Shown here: positions 1 through 9,136 of the stretch, piece by piece
How positions within the stretch are numbered: position 1 is the first letter of the stretch
Layout of the letters: every line of letters begins with the position of its first letter
Origin: Stutzerimonas degradans
GTDB lineage: Bacteria; Pseudomonadota; Gammaproteobacteria; Pseudomonadales; Pseudomonadaceae
DNA: 64,000 nt
NCBI RefSeq assembly: GCF_024448505.1
Contig: NZ_JAMOHV010000012.1
Coordinates: 1-64,000, forward strand
Direction of reading: 5' to 3'
Translations under genes and position numbers: made by a program
Notes under the pieces: model-generated
The model's database searches: none
Told to the model about the DNA's origin: nothing
What the model saw: only the letters and a program-made list of their open reading frames with translations

Positions 1-203
1 GGGAAACAGTATTGCTTGAGCGTTTCCGTGATACAACGTCTGTTGGACATTGTGGACGCGAACTATACGGGCGAGGTTCAGGGTTGTAAACCCCTGATCC
101 CGAAAAATAATTCAGCGTAAAGGTGCCGCCCGCGGGCATTTCGCGCTTCAATACACTTATGACGTTCCGTCTCGATAATTGAATAGAAAGGTGACATTTC
201 TTA
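1..203. other. 5' edge, upstream region of rnr
   Basis: No gene can be supported here. A small inverted repeat at 78-97 (GGGTT, 3-nt loop, AACCC, flanked by tca/tga) has no U-tract on either strand. The rnr ribosome-binding site (AAGGTGA, 188-194) lies at the right end, 9 nt before the start codon. The rnr promoter may be inside this stretch, but no pair of hexamers stands out. Confidence 0.5.
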
Positions 204-2741
204 ATGGCCGATTGGCAATCCCTCGATCCCGAGGCCGCCCGTGAAGCGGAAAAGTACGATAACCCCATTCCCAGCCGCGAACTGATCCTCCGGCACCTGT
301 CTGAGCGTGGCTCGCCGGCCGCGCGCGAACAGCTGGTCGAAGAGTTCGGCCTGGTTTCCGATGAGGACGTCGAGGCACTGCGTCGTCGACTGCGCGCGAT
401 GGAGCGTGACGGTCAGCTTATCTACACCCGGCGCGGAACCTACGCGCCAGTGGACAAGCTCGATCTGGTCTGTGGCCGAGTCAGCGGTCATCGCGACGGC
501 TTCGGCTTCCTGATTCCCGATGACGGTAGCGACGACCTCTTTCTCGGGCCGGCGCAGATGCGCCTGGTCTTCGATGGCGATCGCTGCCTGGCGCGGGTGT
601 CCGGGCTGGATCGGCGTGGGCGTCGCGAGGGGGCGATTGTCGAGGTCATCAGTCGAGCCCATGAAACCATCGTGGGGCGCTATCAGATCGAGAGCGACGT
701 CGGCTTCGTGGTAGCCGATAACCCCAAGATTCAGCAGGAGGTCCTGGTCACGCCGGGCCGCGCGCTGAATGCCAAGCCCGGTCAGTTCGTCGAGGTGAAG
801 ATTACCCACTGGCCCACCCCGCGCTTCCAGCCGCAGGGGGACATCGTCGAGGTGATCGGTAACTATATGGCGCCGGGGATGGAAATCGACGTGGCGCTGC
901 GCAGCTTCGATATCCCCCATGTGTGGCCCGAGGCGGTACTCAAGGAAGCGGCGCGGCTCAAGCCCGAGGTGGACGAGAAGGACAAGCTCAAGCGCGTCGA
1001 CCTGCGGCATCTGCCCTTCGTCACTATCGACGGCGAGGATGCGCGAGACTTCGACGACGCGGTCTACTGCGAGAAGCCCGGCGGCTGGAAGCTGCTGACC
1101 GGTGGGTTCCGCCTGTACGTCGCCATCGCCGACGTCTCGCATTATGTGAAGGTTGGTTCGGCGCTGGATCACGAAGCCGAGGTGCGCGGTAACTCGGTGT
1201 ATTTCCCCGAGCGGGTGGTGCCGATGTTGCCCGAGCAGCTGTCCAACGGCCTGTGCTCGCTGAATCCTGGTGTGGACCGTCTGGCGATGGTCTGCGAGAT
1301 CACCCTGAACAAGTCGGGCAAGATGACCGACTACCAGTTCTACGAAGCGGTGATCCACTCCCATGCGCGGCTGACCTACAACAAGGTCAGCGATATGCTC
1401 GAGCGGCCCAAATCTCCCGAGGGCAAGCGGCTGAGCGAGGAGTACGCCGAGGTGCTGCCGCATCTCAAGCAGCTTTATGCGCTGTACAAGGTGCTGCTGA
1501 AGGCGCGTCACACGCGGGGTGCGATCGACTTCGAGACGCAGGAGACACGCATCGTTTTCGGCGCCGGACGCAAGATCGCCGAAATCAAGCCGACCGAGCG
1601 CAACGACGCGCACAAGCTGATCGAGGAATGCATGCTGTGCGCCAACGTGGCCACCGCCGCGTTCCTGCAGAAGCACGACATCCCCGCCCTGTATCGCGTG
1701 CACGACGGTCCGCCGCTGGAGCGTCAGGAGAAGCTGCGCGCCTTCCTTGGCGAACTGGGCCTGAGTCTGCACAAGGGCAAGGAGGGTCCGACGCCGAAGG
1801 ATTACCAGGCTCTGCTGGAGCGCATTCAGGATCGTCCGGATTTTCACGTCATCCAGACGGTCATGCTGCGTTCGTTGAGTCAGGCGGTCTACAGCGCCGA
1901 CAACCATGGCCACTTCGGCCTGAACTACGAAGCCTACGCCCACTTCACCTCGCCGATCCGGCGCTATCCGGACCTGCTGGTACACCGCGCGATTCGCAGC
2001 GTGATCCGTTCGCGGCGCGACACGCCGCACGTGCGGCGCGAGGGTGCGACGAGCATGCCCAAAGCGCGTATCTACCCCTACGACGAGGCAGCGCTGGAGC
2101 AGCTCGGCGAGCAGTGTTCGATGACCGAGCGGCGCGCCGACGAGGCCACCCGCGACGTCGTCAACTGGCTCAAGTGCGAGTTCATGCGCGATCGTGTCGG
2201 CGAAACGTTCCCCGGCGTGATCACCGCGGTGACCGGGTTCGGCTTGTTCGTCGAGCTGACTGATATCTATGTCGAAGGTCTGGTGCACGTCACGGCGATG
2301 CCGGGCGACTACTACCATTTCGATCCGCTGCATCATCGTCTCTCCGGCGAGCGGAGCGGGCGCAGTTTCCGTCTCGGCGACAGCGTCGAGGTGCGGGTGA
2401 TGCGCGTGGATCTGGACGAACGCAAGATCGACTTCGAACTGATCGGCGGCGGCAGCAAGGTCGCCGGCGTGGGCGAGGGCGGTGCGCGCAAGGGCGGCGC
2501 GGCGCGTGGCAAGGCTGGTGATGATCGGCGTCCGGCGCGCAGCCAGGAACCGGCCGATGCCAGCGTACGCAAGAGTCGTGAGCTGAAGCAGGCGCTGCTG
2601 TCCGAAGCCAAGGGCAAGAGCGGGCGCGACCGTGGCGCGGAAAAACCCAAGCGTGGCGGCTCGAAGCGCAAGGCTGACGGCAAGCCGGCTCCCGGCGGTT
2701 CGAGCCCTGCCGGTGCGAGAAAACGCAAGGCCAAACCATGA
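204..2741 (+). CDS. rnr: Ribonuclease R (3'-5' exoribonuclease)
   Basis: Processive 3'-5' exoribonuclease that degrades structured RNA and takes part in rRNA and tmRNA quality control in the cytoplasm. The 845-residue product has the full family layout: an N-terminal winged-helix segment (about 22-85), cold-shock OB domains (about 87-240), the RNB catalytic domain with the Asp cluster EDARDFDD near residues 278-285 and the SPIRRYPDL motif near 580, and an S1 domain (about 668-750). The tail after about 755 is Lys/Arg/Gly-rich, as is usual for RNase R. A good AAGGTGA site supports the start. The stop codon overlaps the rlmB start (ATGA), so the two are translationally coupled. Confidence 0.97.
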   Translation: MADWQSLDPEAAREAEKYDNPIPSRELILRHLSERGSPAAREQLVEEFGLVSDEDVEALRRRLRAMERDGQLIYTRRGTYAPVDKLDLVCGRVSGHRDGFGFLIPDDGSDDLFLGPAQMRLVFDGDRCLARVSGLDRRGRREGAIVEVISRAHETIVGRYQIESDVGFVVADNPKIQQEVLVTPGRALNAKPGQFVEVKITHWPTPRFQPQGDIVEVIGNYMAPGMEIDVALRSFDIPHVWPEAVLKEAARLKPEVDEKDKLKRVDLRHLPFVTIDGEDARDFDDAVYCEKPGGWKLLTGGFRLYVAIADVSHYVKVGSALDHEAEVRGNSVYFPERVVPMLPEQLSNGLCSLNPGVDRLAMVCEITLNKSGKMTDYQFYEAVIHSHARLTYNKVSDMLERPKSPEGKRLSEEYAEVLPHLKQLYALYKVLLKARHTRGAIDFETQETRIVFGAGRKIAEIKPTERNDAHKLIEECMLCANVATAAFLQKHDIPALYRVHDGPPLERQEKLRAFLGELGLSLHKGKEGPTPKDYQALLERIQDRPDFHVIQTVMLRSLSQAVYSADNHGHFGLNYEAYAHFTSPIRRYPDLLVHRAIRSVIRSRRDTPHVRREGATSMPKARIYPYDEAALEQLGEQCSMTERRADEATRDVVNWLKCEFMRDRVGETFPGVITAVTGFGLFVELTDIYVEGLVHVTAMPGDYYHFDPLHHRLSGERSGRSFRLGDSVEVRVMRVDLDERKIDFELIGGGSKVAGVGEGGARKGGAARGKAGDDRRPARSQEPADASVRKSRELKQALLSEAKGKSGRDRGAEKPKRGGSKRKADGKPAPGGSSPAGARKRKAKP

Positions 2742-3493
2742 GCGACCTGGAAAAAATCTACGGCCTGCACGCGGTCGAGGCGCTGCTGCGTCACCATCCC
2801 CGGCGGGTCAAACAGGTTTGGCTGGCCGAAGGGCGTGGCGATCCGCGTGTGCAGACGCTGATCGAGCTGGCCGGCCAGGCGCGCGTGCGCATCGGCCAGT
2901 GCGAGCGCCGCGAGATGGACGCCTGGGTCGAAGGAGTGCATCAGGGCGTGGTCGCCGAGGTCAGTCCCAGCCAGGTCTGGGGCGAGGCGATGCTCGATGA
3001 GCTGCTGGATCGCGCCGAAGCTGCGCCGCTGCTGTTGGTGCTCGATGGGGTGACCGATCCGCACAACCTGGGTGCATGCCTGCGCACGGCCGACGCCGCC
3101 GGGGCACTGGCGGTGATCGTGCCGAAGGACAAGTCGGCGACGCTCAACGCTACGGTGCGCAAGGTGGCCTGCGGTGCAGCCGAGGTGATTCCGCTGGTGG
3201 CGGTGACCAATCTCGCGCGCTCGCTGGAAAAACTGCAGCAGCGCGGCATCTGGATCGTCGGTACTGCCGGCGAGGCAGAACAGGAGCTTTATGCGCAGGA
3301 CCTGACCGGGCCGATCGCGCTAGTGATGGGGGCCGAAGGCAAGGGTATGCGCCGGCTGACCCGTGAGCATTGCGATTATCTGGTGCGGTTGCCGATGGCA
3401 GGCAGCGTGAGCAGTCTCAACGTGTCGGTCGCCACCGGCGTCTGTCTGTTCGAGGCGCTGCGCCAGCGCAGCGCGGCCGCGACACGCGGCTGA
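2738..3493 (+). CDS. rlmB: 23S rRNA (guanosine-2251-2'-O)-methyltransferase RlmB
   Basis: SpoU/TrmH-type knotted methyltransferase that 2'-O-methylates G2251 in the P loop of 23S rRNA using S-adenosylmethionine. The N-terminal substrate-binding domain begins with the typical IYGLHAVEALL. The catalytic domain has motif 1 (DGVTDPHNLGACLRTAD, about 103-119), motif 2 (MGAEGKGMR, about 197) and motif 3 (PMAGSVSSLNVSVA, about 219-232), which form the trefoil knot. At 251 residues the length is normal. The ATG overlaps the rnr stop by four bases, the usual rnr-rlmB operon of gammaproteobacteria, and a terminator follows about 80 bp downstream. Confidence 0.97.
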   Translation: MSDLEKIYGLHAVEALLRHHPRRVKQVWLAEGRGDPRVQTLIELAGQARVRIGQCERREMDAWVEGVHQGVVAEVSPSQVWGEAMLDELLDRAEAAPLLLVLDGVTDPHNLGACLRTADAAGALAVIVPKDKSATLNATVRKVACGAAEVIPLVAVTNLARSLEKLQQRGIWIVGTAGEAEQELYAQDLTGPIALVMGAEGKGMRRLTREHCDYLVRLPMAGSVSSLNVSVATGVCLFEALRQRSAAATRG

Positions 3494-3573
3494 TCGGCGG
3501 CGGCTGTCTGCAGAGATGGCTGCCGCACGCTTTTTCCACTCCAGGGAAACGCTTTGCCCGTTTCGCGGTCAAT

Positions 3574-3610
3574 GGCTGACCTGTGCCTGACGGCAGTCAG
3601 CGCCTTTTTT
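3574..3610 (+). terminator. Rho-independent terminator of rnr-rlmB
   Basis: GGCTGAC (3574-3580) pairs with GTCAGC plus CC (3596-3604). An inner TGCC/GGCA stem with a tgac loop sits inside, and the structure is followed by six T residues (3605-3610). It closes the rnr-rlmB operon and lies upstream of the chosen start of the next gene. Confidence 0.75.
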
Positions 3611-3703
3611 CCGATCCGCTTGCATCCTGTGACGGCCGCCCGGCCAGGGAATGTCGTACGAGCAATCCAGACAATGGCGTCAGGCTCGTATCATGGAGGT
3701 TGT

Positions 3704-5308
3704 ATGCAACGCCTGTCTTTTGAAAGCCTGTTTCGGGCTTCTCCGAATGCCTACCTGTTGCTCGATCCGCAGCTGTGGGTGGTGGATGTCAACCCGGCCG
3801 CCCTGGCGTTGCTCGGGCGGGCGCACCATGAGCTGAGTGGCCGTCAGCTGGACGAAGCGTTCGCCGATGATGCGCGCTTCGATGTTGCCGCAATGCGGGC
3901 ATCCTGCGCGCGTGCGCTTGATAGCAGGGCCAACGATGCACTGCCGTCGGTGGTCGGGGGGGCGCATGGTGCAAGACTGGTGCATACACCGCTGCAGGAC
4001 GAGCGTGGCGAGGTCGTGGCGCTGCTGCAGAGTCTCGCGCTGCACAGTGCCTCGGAGCGTGACGAGGACCGGCATCGCTATCGCCGGCATCTAGAAGAGC
4101 TCGTAGGGTCCACGACCGAGGAGCTGTCGCGCAGCGAAATGCAGCGCCAGGCAGCGGAAGAGGCTCTGCTACAGGCGCAGAAGCTGGAGGCGATAGGCAA
4201 GCTGACCGGCGGCATCGCGCACGACTTCAACAACATGTTGCAGGTCATCGGCGGCAACCTGCAACTGCTGCGCCGCAGTCTGGGCAACGACGAGTCTGCA
4301 CTGCGGAGGCTGGATTCTGCGGTTGGCGGGGTCGAGAAAGGCGCACGCCTGGCCTCGCAACTGCTGGCCTTTGCCAGCCGCCAGCCACAGCGGCCGCAAC
4401 CGGTGCAGCTCGCTCAAACCGTAACGCAGATGCGCGAATTGCTAGAGGGCGCTCTTGGTGCTGGAGTACGTGTCGAACTCGATGCCGACGAGGCGCTATG
4501 GCCGGTATCGGTCGACATCGGCAATCTGCAGAGCGCGATCATCCATCTGGCTACCAATGCGCGCGACGCCATGAACGGAAGCGGCCGGCTGTTGGTGCGC
4601 TTGCGCAACCGCAAGCTGCAGGCCCAGCCCGCGACGGGTGATTTCGTGCAGCTGAGCGTGATTGATGAGGGCGGCGGCATGGAGCCTGAGGTCAGCCAGC
4701 GAGCTTTCGAGCCCTTCTTCACAACCAAGCAGGCCGGCAGTGCCTCGGGGCTGGGGTTGAGCATGGTCTACGGCTTCGTCAAGCAGAGCGGTGGCTTCGT
4801 CACGCTAGACAGCGAGGCGGGCAGCGGCACGGCGGTGCACCTCTATCTGCCGCGCAGCTTGGAGGCCGATGTCGATGTCGATGTCGATGCTACAGCAAGC
4901 GTGCCGGCGGCGACGGAGGTAGATAGCGTGCTGAAAGTGCTTTTCGTCGAGGACGACCCGACGCTGCGCATGCTTACCGGCGAGGTGATCGCTGAGCTCG
5001 GCCATCAGGTCGTGCTCAGCGAGTCGGCCGAGGATGCGCTCGAGCAGCTGGCGGCGCAGCCCTTCGATGTTCTGCTCACCGACGTTGGTTTGGCCGGCAT
5101 GAGCGGCATCGAGCTGGTCCGTCAGGCGCAGCAGCGACACCCGGGGCTGGCCCTGGTGATCGCCTCCGGCTATGCGGTGGATGCGCGTGAGGAGGGTATC
5201 GACTCGCTGCGGGTCATGCTCAAGCCCTACGACATCCATCAGGTGCGCGAGCTACTGGACACGATCGCGCACGAACGGGGCCGCGACCATGCGGGAGAGG
5301 GTGGTTAA
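3704..5308 (+). CDS. PAS-domain hybrid sensor histidine kinase with C-terminal receiver
   Basis: Cytoplasmic hybrid kinase of 534 residues with no membrane segment, so it probably senses an internal signal. In order: a PAS domain (about 5-120, opening FESLFRASPNAYLLLD); a short coiled linker; the HDFNN-type dimerisation/phosphoacceptor box with His173; an HATPase domain with N-box (LATNARDAM) and G-boxes (DEGGGM, GLGLSM); and a receiver domain with acidic pair EDD, phosphoacceptor Asp460 and the conserved KPY lysine. I chose the ATG at 3704 because GGAGGT precedes it (short spacing) and the PAS domain starts there; a longer frame would run through the rlmB terminator. The linker before the receiver encodes a DVDVDVD repeat. 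No partner gene is adjacent, so the pathway is unknown. Confidence 0.85.
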   Translation: MQRLSFESLFRASPNAYLLLDPQLWVVDVNPAALALLGRAHHELSGRQLDEAFADDARFDVAAMRASCARALDSRANDALPSVVGGAHGARLVHTPLQDERGEVVALLQSLALHSASERDEDRHRYRRHLEELVGSTTEELSRSEMQRQAAEEALLQAQKLEAIGKLTGGIAHDFNNMLQVIGGNLQLLRRSLGNDESALRRLDSAVGGVEKGARLASQLLAFASRQPQRPQPVQLAQTVTQMRELLEGALGAGVRVELDADEALWPVSVDIGNLQSAIIHLATNARDAMNGSGRLLVRLRNRKLQAQPATGDFVQLSVIDEGGGMEPEVSQRAFEPFFTTKQAGSASGLGLSMVYGFVKQSGGFVTLDSEAGSGTAVHLYLPRSLEADVDVDVDATASVPAATEVDSVLKVLFVEDDPTLRMLTGEVIAELGHQVVLSESAEDALEQLAAQPFDVLLTDVGLAGMSGIELVRQAQQRHPGLALVIASGYAVDAREEGIDSLRVMLKPYDIHQVRELLDTIAHERGRDHAGEGG

Positions 5309-5325
5309 AATTTCACCACTTCGCC

Positions 5326-5354
5326 TTGCGCCGGTCCAGGCCCTTCTCTAGAAT
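5326..5354 (+). promoter_or_regulatory. Putative sigma-70 promoter of the rpsF operon
   Basis: TTGCGC (5326-5331) and TAGAAT (5349-5354) are separated by 17 bp. The -10 matches consensus at five of six positions; the -35 keeps only TTG. The pair lies at the correct side of the ribosomal operon and leaves a leader of about 110 nt. Confidence 0.55.
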
Positions 5355-5424
5355 GGCGCCCCTTGCCTGCATGGCAGGCGCTCGCGCGCCTTCGTGCCGG
5401 CAAGGTCAACAAGTCATTCACTCC

Positions 5425-5454
5425 TTGCCTGACCGCATTGTCGGCAGGCTGCAA
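5425..5454 (+). promoter_or_regulatory. Leader hairpin of rpsF, possible S6:S18 autoregulatory site
   Basis: GCCTG (5427-5431), a bulged A, and CCG (5433-5435) pair with CGG (5442-5444) and CAGGC (5445-5449) around a six-base loop, just before the rpsF ribosome-binding site. Leaders of rpsF operons in many bacteria carry a hairpin with an unpaired or bulge-associated CCG that binds the S6:S18 complex. The assignment here is by position and general shape only. Confidence 0.35.
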
Positions 5455-5470
5455 CCCGTAAGGAGCAGTT

Positions 5471-5887
5471 ATGCGTCATTACGAAATCATCTTTCTGGTG
5501 CACCCGGACCAGAGCGAGCAGGTCGGCGGCATGGTGGAGCGTTACACCAAGCTGATCGAAGAAGATGGTGGCAAGGTCCACCGCCTGGAAGACTGGGGCC
5601 GTCGTCAGCTGGCTTACGCCATCAACAACGTGCACAAGGCTCACTACGTGATGCTGAACGTCGAGTGCAGCGGCAAGGCACTGGCCGAGCTGGAAGACAA
5701 CTTCCGCTACAACGACGCCGTCATCCGTAACCTGGTTATCCGTCGCGACGAAGCCGTGACCGAACAGTCCGAGATGCTCAAGGCTGAGGAAAACCGTAGC
5801 GAGCGCCGCGAGCGTCGTGATCGTCCTGAAAACACCGACGGCTCCGCCGACAGTGACAGCGACAGCGACAACAGCGCTGACGAGTAA
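5471..5887 (+). CDS. rpsF: 30S ribosomal protein S6
   Basis: Small-subunit protein that forms a heterodimer with S18 on the 30S platform. The start [18 protein letters not shown] and the [19 protein letters not shown] segment are diagnostic of bS6. AAGGAG ends five bases before the ATG. The 138-residue product carries an acidic Ser/Asp tail after about residue 115 ([12 protein letters not shown]). S6 C-termini are substrates for the RimK glutamate ligase in E. coli and Pseudomonas, so the tail may be modified, which is inference. It is the first gene of the rpsF-rpsR-DUF2232-rplI operon. Confidence 0.98.
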   Translation: MRHYEIIFLVHPDQSEQVGGMVERYTKLIEEDGGKVHRLEDWGRRQLAYAINNVHKAHYVMLNVECSGKALAELEDNFRYNDAVIRNLVIRRDEAVTEQSEMLKAEENRSERRERRDRPENTDGSADSDSDSDNSADE

Positions 5888-5915
5888 TCCACGGATCTAT
5901 TGAGGAGCCTATTTC

Positions 5916-6146
5916 ATGGCACGTTTTTTCCGTCGTCGTAAGTTCTGCCGTTTCACCGCCGAAGGCGTGAAAGAGATCGATTACAAGGATCTCAACACCC
6001 TGAAGGCCTACATCTCCGAGACCGGCAAGATCGTTCCTAGCCGCATCACCGGAACCAAAGCCCGCTATCAGCGTCAGCTGGCCACCGCTATCAAGCGCGC
6101 CCGCTACCTGGCCCTGCTGCCCTACACCGACAGCCACGGCCGTTGA
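5916..6146 (+). CDS. rpsR: 30S ribosomal protein S18
   Basis: Small 76-residue basic protein that binds 16S rRNA together with S6. The sequence shows the bS18 signature: an N-terminal [10 protein letters not shown], the central DLNTLKAYI, and [29 protein letters not shown]. It lies 28 bp after rpsF and is preceded by GAGGAG. It is co-transcribed with rpsF and the downstream membrane protein gene. Confidence 0.98.
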   Translation: MARFFRRRKFCRFTAEGVKEIDYKDLNTLKAYISETGKIVPSRITGTKARYQRQLATAIKRARYLALLPYTDSHGR

Positions 6147-6184
6147 TCGGGCTGGTCGACGAACGTAAGGGATAGATAGAGCGT

Positions 6185-7078
6185 ATGCGTGCGCTGGCCG
6201 AATTCATCATGCGTGGCCGTATGCAGGCCATCCTGGTGGTTGGTGTTGCCGCCGCGCTGCCAATGCTGTTCTGGCTCAGTGCCGCCGCGGGCAGCCTGGT
6301 GCTGCTTCGCAGAGGGCTCAACGACGCGCTGAGCGTACTGGTCTGGGCGATTGTGCCGGCGCTGGCGTGGTGGTACTTCGGTGATCCGCGCACGCTGCTG
6401 GTGCTGCTCGGTTCGCTGGGACTGGCGCTTCTGCTGCGCAACCAGGCGTCCTGGGCGCGGGTGATGCTGTGCAGCGTGGCCCTCGGACTGCTGTATGTCT
6501 GGGGTCTCGGTGCGGTATTCGGCGAGCCTATTGCTGCGCTGGCCGGGGAGCTGCAGAAGATCCTGCCCGAGACGTTGTCGGGCGCCTACGAGCAGTTCTC
6601 CGACGAGGAGCGTGCGCGTCTGGGCGCGCTGCTGGCTCCGGTGCTGACCGGCCTGCTGGCGGCGCTGCTGCAGATCGTCACGCTGCTCAGCCTGATGCTG
6701 GCGCGTTACTGGCAAGCGGCGCTGTACAACCCGGGTGGATTCGGGGGCGAGTTTCGAGCGCTGCGTTTTCCGCCGGTGGTGGCAATCATGCTGCTGGTGG
6801 GCATGTTGCTCGGCCCGAGTCTCGGTGCGCAGTTCGCGGTGCTGACGCCGCTGTGCAGCGTGCCGCTGGTGTTCGCCGGGGTTGCGCTGATGCACGGTCT
6901 GGTGGCACAGGGGCGTCTGCCGCGGTTCTGGCTGGTGGGGCTGTACGTTACGCTGGTGCTGTTCATGCAGTTGATCTATCCGTTGCTGGCCGTGTTGGCC
7001 ATCGTCGACAGTCTGTTTGATTTTCGTGGTCGCGCGGCCGGCAAGAACGGCGCGGGACCTGCGAACGGTGAAGGTTAA
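6185..7078 (+). CDS. DUF2232 multi-spanning inner-membrane protein
   Basis: A 297-residue, very hydrophobic protein with about eight predicted membrane helices and short polar loops. The only sizeable hydrophilic stretch is around residues 125-150 (LQKILPETLSGAYEQFSDEERAR). It fits the DUF2232 (YybS-like) family. In Pseudomonas a member of this family sits between rpsR and rplI, as here, 38 bp after rpsR and about 20 bp before rplI, so it belongs to the ribosomal transcript. The biochemical role is not known and I see no catalytic motif. Confidence 0.85.
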   Translation: MRALAEFIMRGRMQAILVVGVAAALPMLFWLSAAAGSLVLLRRGLNDALSVLVWAIVPALAWWYFGDPRTLLVLLGSLGLALLLRNQASWARVMLCSVALGLLYVWGLGAVFGEPIAALAGELQKILPETLSGAYEQFSDEERARLGALLAPVLTGLLAALLQIVTLLSLMLARYWQAALYNPGGFGGEFRALRFPPVVAIMLLVGMLLGPSLGAQFAVLTPLCSVPLVFAGVALMHGLVAQGRLPRFWLVGLYVTLVLFMQLIYPLLAVLAIVDSLFDFRGRAAGKNGAGPANGEG

Positions 7079-7099
7079 AAGTTAAGAGGTAAGACTCAA

Positions 7100-7546
7100 A
7101 TGGAAGTCATCCTGCTGGAAAAGATCGCCAACCTGGGCAACCTGGGCGACAAGGTAAACGTCAAATCCGGTTACGGCCGTAACTACCTGCTGCCGCAAGG
7201 CAAGGCCACTGCCGCGACCGCTGCCAACATCGCAGCGTTCGAAGCACGCCGCGCCGAGCTGGAAAAGGCTGCTGCCGAGAAGAAGGCTTCGGCCGAAGCT
7301 CGCGCTGCGCAGCTGGCTGAACTGGAAGTCACCATCACCGCAACCGCGGGCGATGAAGGCAAGCTGTTCGGTTCCATCGGTACCCACGACATCGCCGATG
7401 CCCTGACCGCCTCCGGCGTTGAAGTGGCCAAGAGCGAAGTTCGCCTGCCGAACGGCACCATTCGCCAGACCGGCGAATACGACGTGGCCGTGCACCTGCA
7501 CACCGACGTCGAAGCGACTGTCAAGCTGATCGTCGTCGCCGCCTAA
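7100..7546 (+). CDS. rplI: 50S ribosomal protein L9
   Basis: Large-subunit protein of 148 residues with the classic bL9 architecture. The N-terminal rRNA-binding domain opens [14 protein letters not shown] and contains the GYGRNYLLP signature. A long, Ala/Glu/Lys-rich connecting helix (about 40-78) follows, then the C-terminal domain. It is the last gene of the rpsF operon and is followed directly by a strong terminator, separating it from dnaB. Confidence 0.98.
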   Translation: MEVILLEKIANLGNLGDKVNVKSGYGRNYLLPQGKATAATAANIAAFEARRAELEKAAAEKKASAEARAAQLAELEVTITATAGDEGKLFGSIGTHDIADALTASGVEVAKSEVRLPNGTIRQTGEYDVAVHLHTDVEATVKLIVVAA

Positions 7547-7585
7547 GGTGTCGCCTGGCACCTCCGGTGCCTGACGCGTAACATC

Positions 7586-7625
7586 GGGCACGTTTCCGCG
7601 CGAGCGGGACGTGCCCTTTGTTTTT
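7586..7625 (+). terminator. Rho-independent terminator after rplI
   Basis: GGGCACGT (7586-7593) pairs with ACGTGCCC (7609-7616), followed by TTT, G and five T residues. It ends the rpsF-rplI operon just upstream of dnaB. Confidence 0.85.
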
Positions 7626-7651
7626 CTGCTGTTTCGAATCGCGAAAGAATC

Positions 7652-9046
7652 ATGAACGACATCAGTGTGCCCCAGCAGTACGACCTGGAAACCGCCGCGC
7701 TCAAGGTGCCGCCGCACTCCATCGAGGCCGAACAGGCCGTGCTGGGCGGTCTGATGCTGGACAACAACGCCTGGGAGCGCGTGCTCGACCAGGTCTCCGA
7801 TGGCGACTTCTACCGCCACGATCATCGCCTGATCTTCCGGGCGATCTACAAGCTGGCCGAGCGCAACTCGCCGTTCGACGTGGTGACGCTGTCCGAGCAG
7901 CTGGACAAGGAAGGGCAGCTGCCGCAGGTCGGTGGTCTGGCCTACCTTGGCGAGCTGGCGAAGAACACGCCGTCGGTGGCGAACATCAAGGCCTATGCGC
8001 AGATCATCCGTGAGCGGGCCACGCTGCGGCAGCTGATCGGTATCAGCAACGAGATCGCCGACAGCGCCTACGCACCGCAAGGGCGCACCGGCGAGGAAAT
8101 TCTCGATGAAGCCGAGCGGCTGATCTTCCAGATCGCCGAGGCGCGGCCGAAAACAGGCGGCCCGGTGGGCATCAACGACATCCTGGTCAAGGCCATCGAC
8201 CGCATCGATACGCTGTTCAATGCCGGCGAGGCGATCACCGGCCTGTCCACCGGCTTCACCGATCTGGACGAAGCCACCAGCGGTCTGCAGCCAGCCGACC
8301 TGATCATCGTTGCCGGTCGTCCGTCGATGGGTAAGACCACCTTTGCGATGAACCTGGTGGAAAACGCCGTGCTGCGTACCGACAAGGCCGTGCTGGTGTT
8401 TTCCCTGGAGATGCCCGCCGACTCCATCGTGATTCGTATGCTCGCCTCGCTGGGGCGCATCGACCAGACCAAGGTCCGCGCGGGCAAGCTGGACGATGAC
8501 GACTGGCCGCGGCTGACCTCGGCGGTGAACCTGCTCAATGACCGCAAGCTGTTCATCGACGATACCGCCGGTATCAGCCCCTCGGAGATGCGCGCGCGTA
8601 CCCGGCGGCTGGCGCGCGAGCACGGCGAGATCGCCATGATCATGGTCGACTACCTGCAGCTGATGCAGATACCGGGCTCCAGCGGCGACAACCGGGTCAA
8701 CGAGATTTCCGAGATTTCCCGCTCGCTCAAAGGCCTGGCGAAGGAATTCAACTGCCCAGTCATCGCGCTGTCGCAGCTCAACCGTTCGCTGGAACAGCGG
8801 CCCAACAAGCGCCCGGTGAACTCCGACCTGCGCGAATCGGGCGCCATCGAGCAGGACGCCGACATCATCATGTTCGTCTACCGGGACGAGGTGTATCACC
8901 CGGAAACTGAATACAAGGGCGTCGCCGAAATCATCATCGGTAAGCAGCGGAACGGTCCGATCGGCACCACCCGCCTGGCCTTCCTCGGCAAGTATTCGCG
9001 CTTCGAGAACCTCGCGCCGGGCAGCTATCAGTTCGACGACGAGTAA
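7652..9046 (+). CDS. dnaB: Replicative DNA helicase DnaB
   Basis: Hexameric 5'-3' helicase that unwinds DNA at the replication fork and recruits primase. The 464-residue product has the N-terminal DnaB domain (about 18-120, HSIEAEQAVLGGLMLDN) and a RecA-type ATPase domain with Walker A (GRPSMGKTT, about 221-229), a Walker B region (IMVDYLQLM) and motif H4 (LSQLNRSLEQR). No intein or insertion interrupts it. The gene follows the rpsF-rplI operon but is separated from it by a terminator, so it needs its own promoter, probably in the short gap at about 7546-7651. Confidence 0.97.
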   Translation: MNDISVPQQYDLETAALKVPPHSIEAEQAVLGGLMLDNNAWERVLDQVSDGDFYRHDHRLIFRAIYKLAERNSPFDVVTLSEQLDKEGQLPQVGGLAYLGELAKNTPSVANIKAYAQIIRERATLRQLIGISNEIADSAYAPQGRTGEEILDEAERLIFQIAEARPKTGGPVGINDILVKAIDRIDTLFNAGEAITGLSTGFTDLDEATSGLQPADLIIVAGRPSMGKTTFAMNLVENAVLRTDKAVLVFSLEMPADSIVIRMLASLGRIDQTKVRAGKLDDDDWPRLTSAVNLLNDRKLFIDDTAGISPSEMRARTRRLAREHGEIAMIMVDYLQLMQIPGSSGDNRVNEISEISRSLKGLAKEFNCPVIALSQLNRSLEQRPNKRPVNSDLRESGAIEQDADIIMFVYRDEVYHPETEYKGVAEIIIGKQRNGPIGTTRLAFLGKYSRFENLAPGSYQFDDE

Positions 9047-9136
9047 GCGCAGCGCGCGAGCGGCAGTCCGCGCGCTTCCCGCGTCCGGCGGATCGGCCTA
9101 AGATTTGCGCCTCACCTTCGCCGACAGGAAAATCCC

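Noticed and set aside
78-97. Terminator upstream of rnr
   Set aside because: The inverted repeat is short and lacks a T-run on both strands.
201-2336. A 711-codon minus-strand frame opposite rnr
   Set aside because: No domain; rnr is unambiguous.
3554-3703. N-terminal extension of the PAS hybrid kinase
   Set aside because: It would encode through the rlmB terminator hairpin and precedes the start of the PAS domain; the ATG at 3704 has its own ribosome-binding site.
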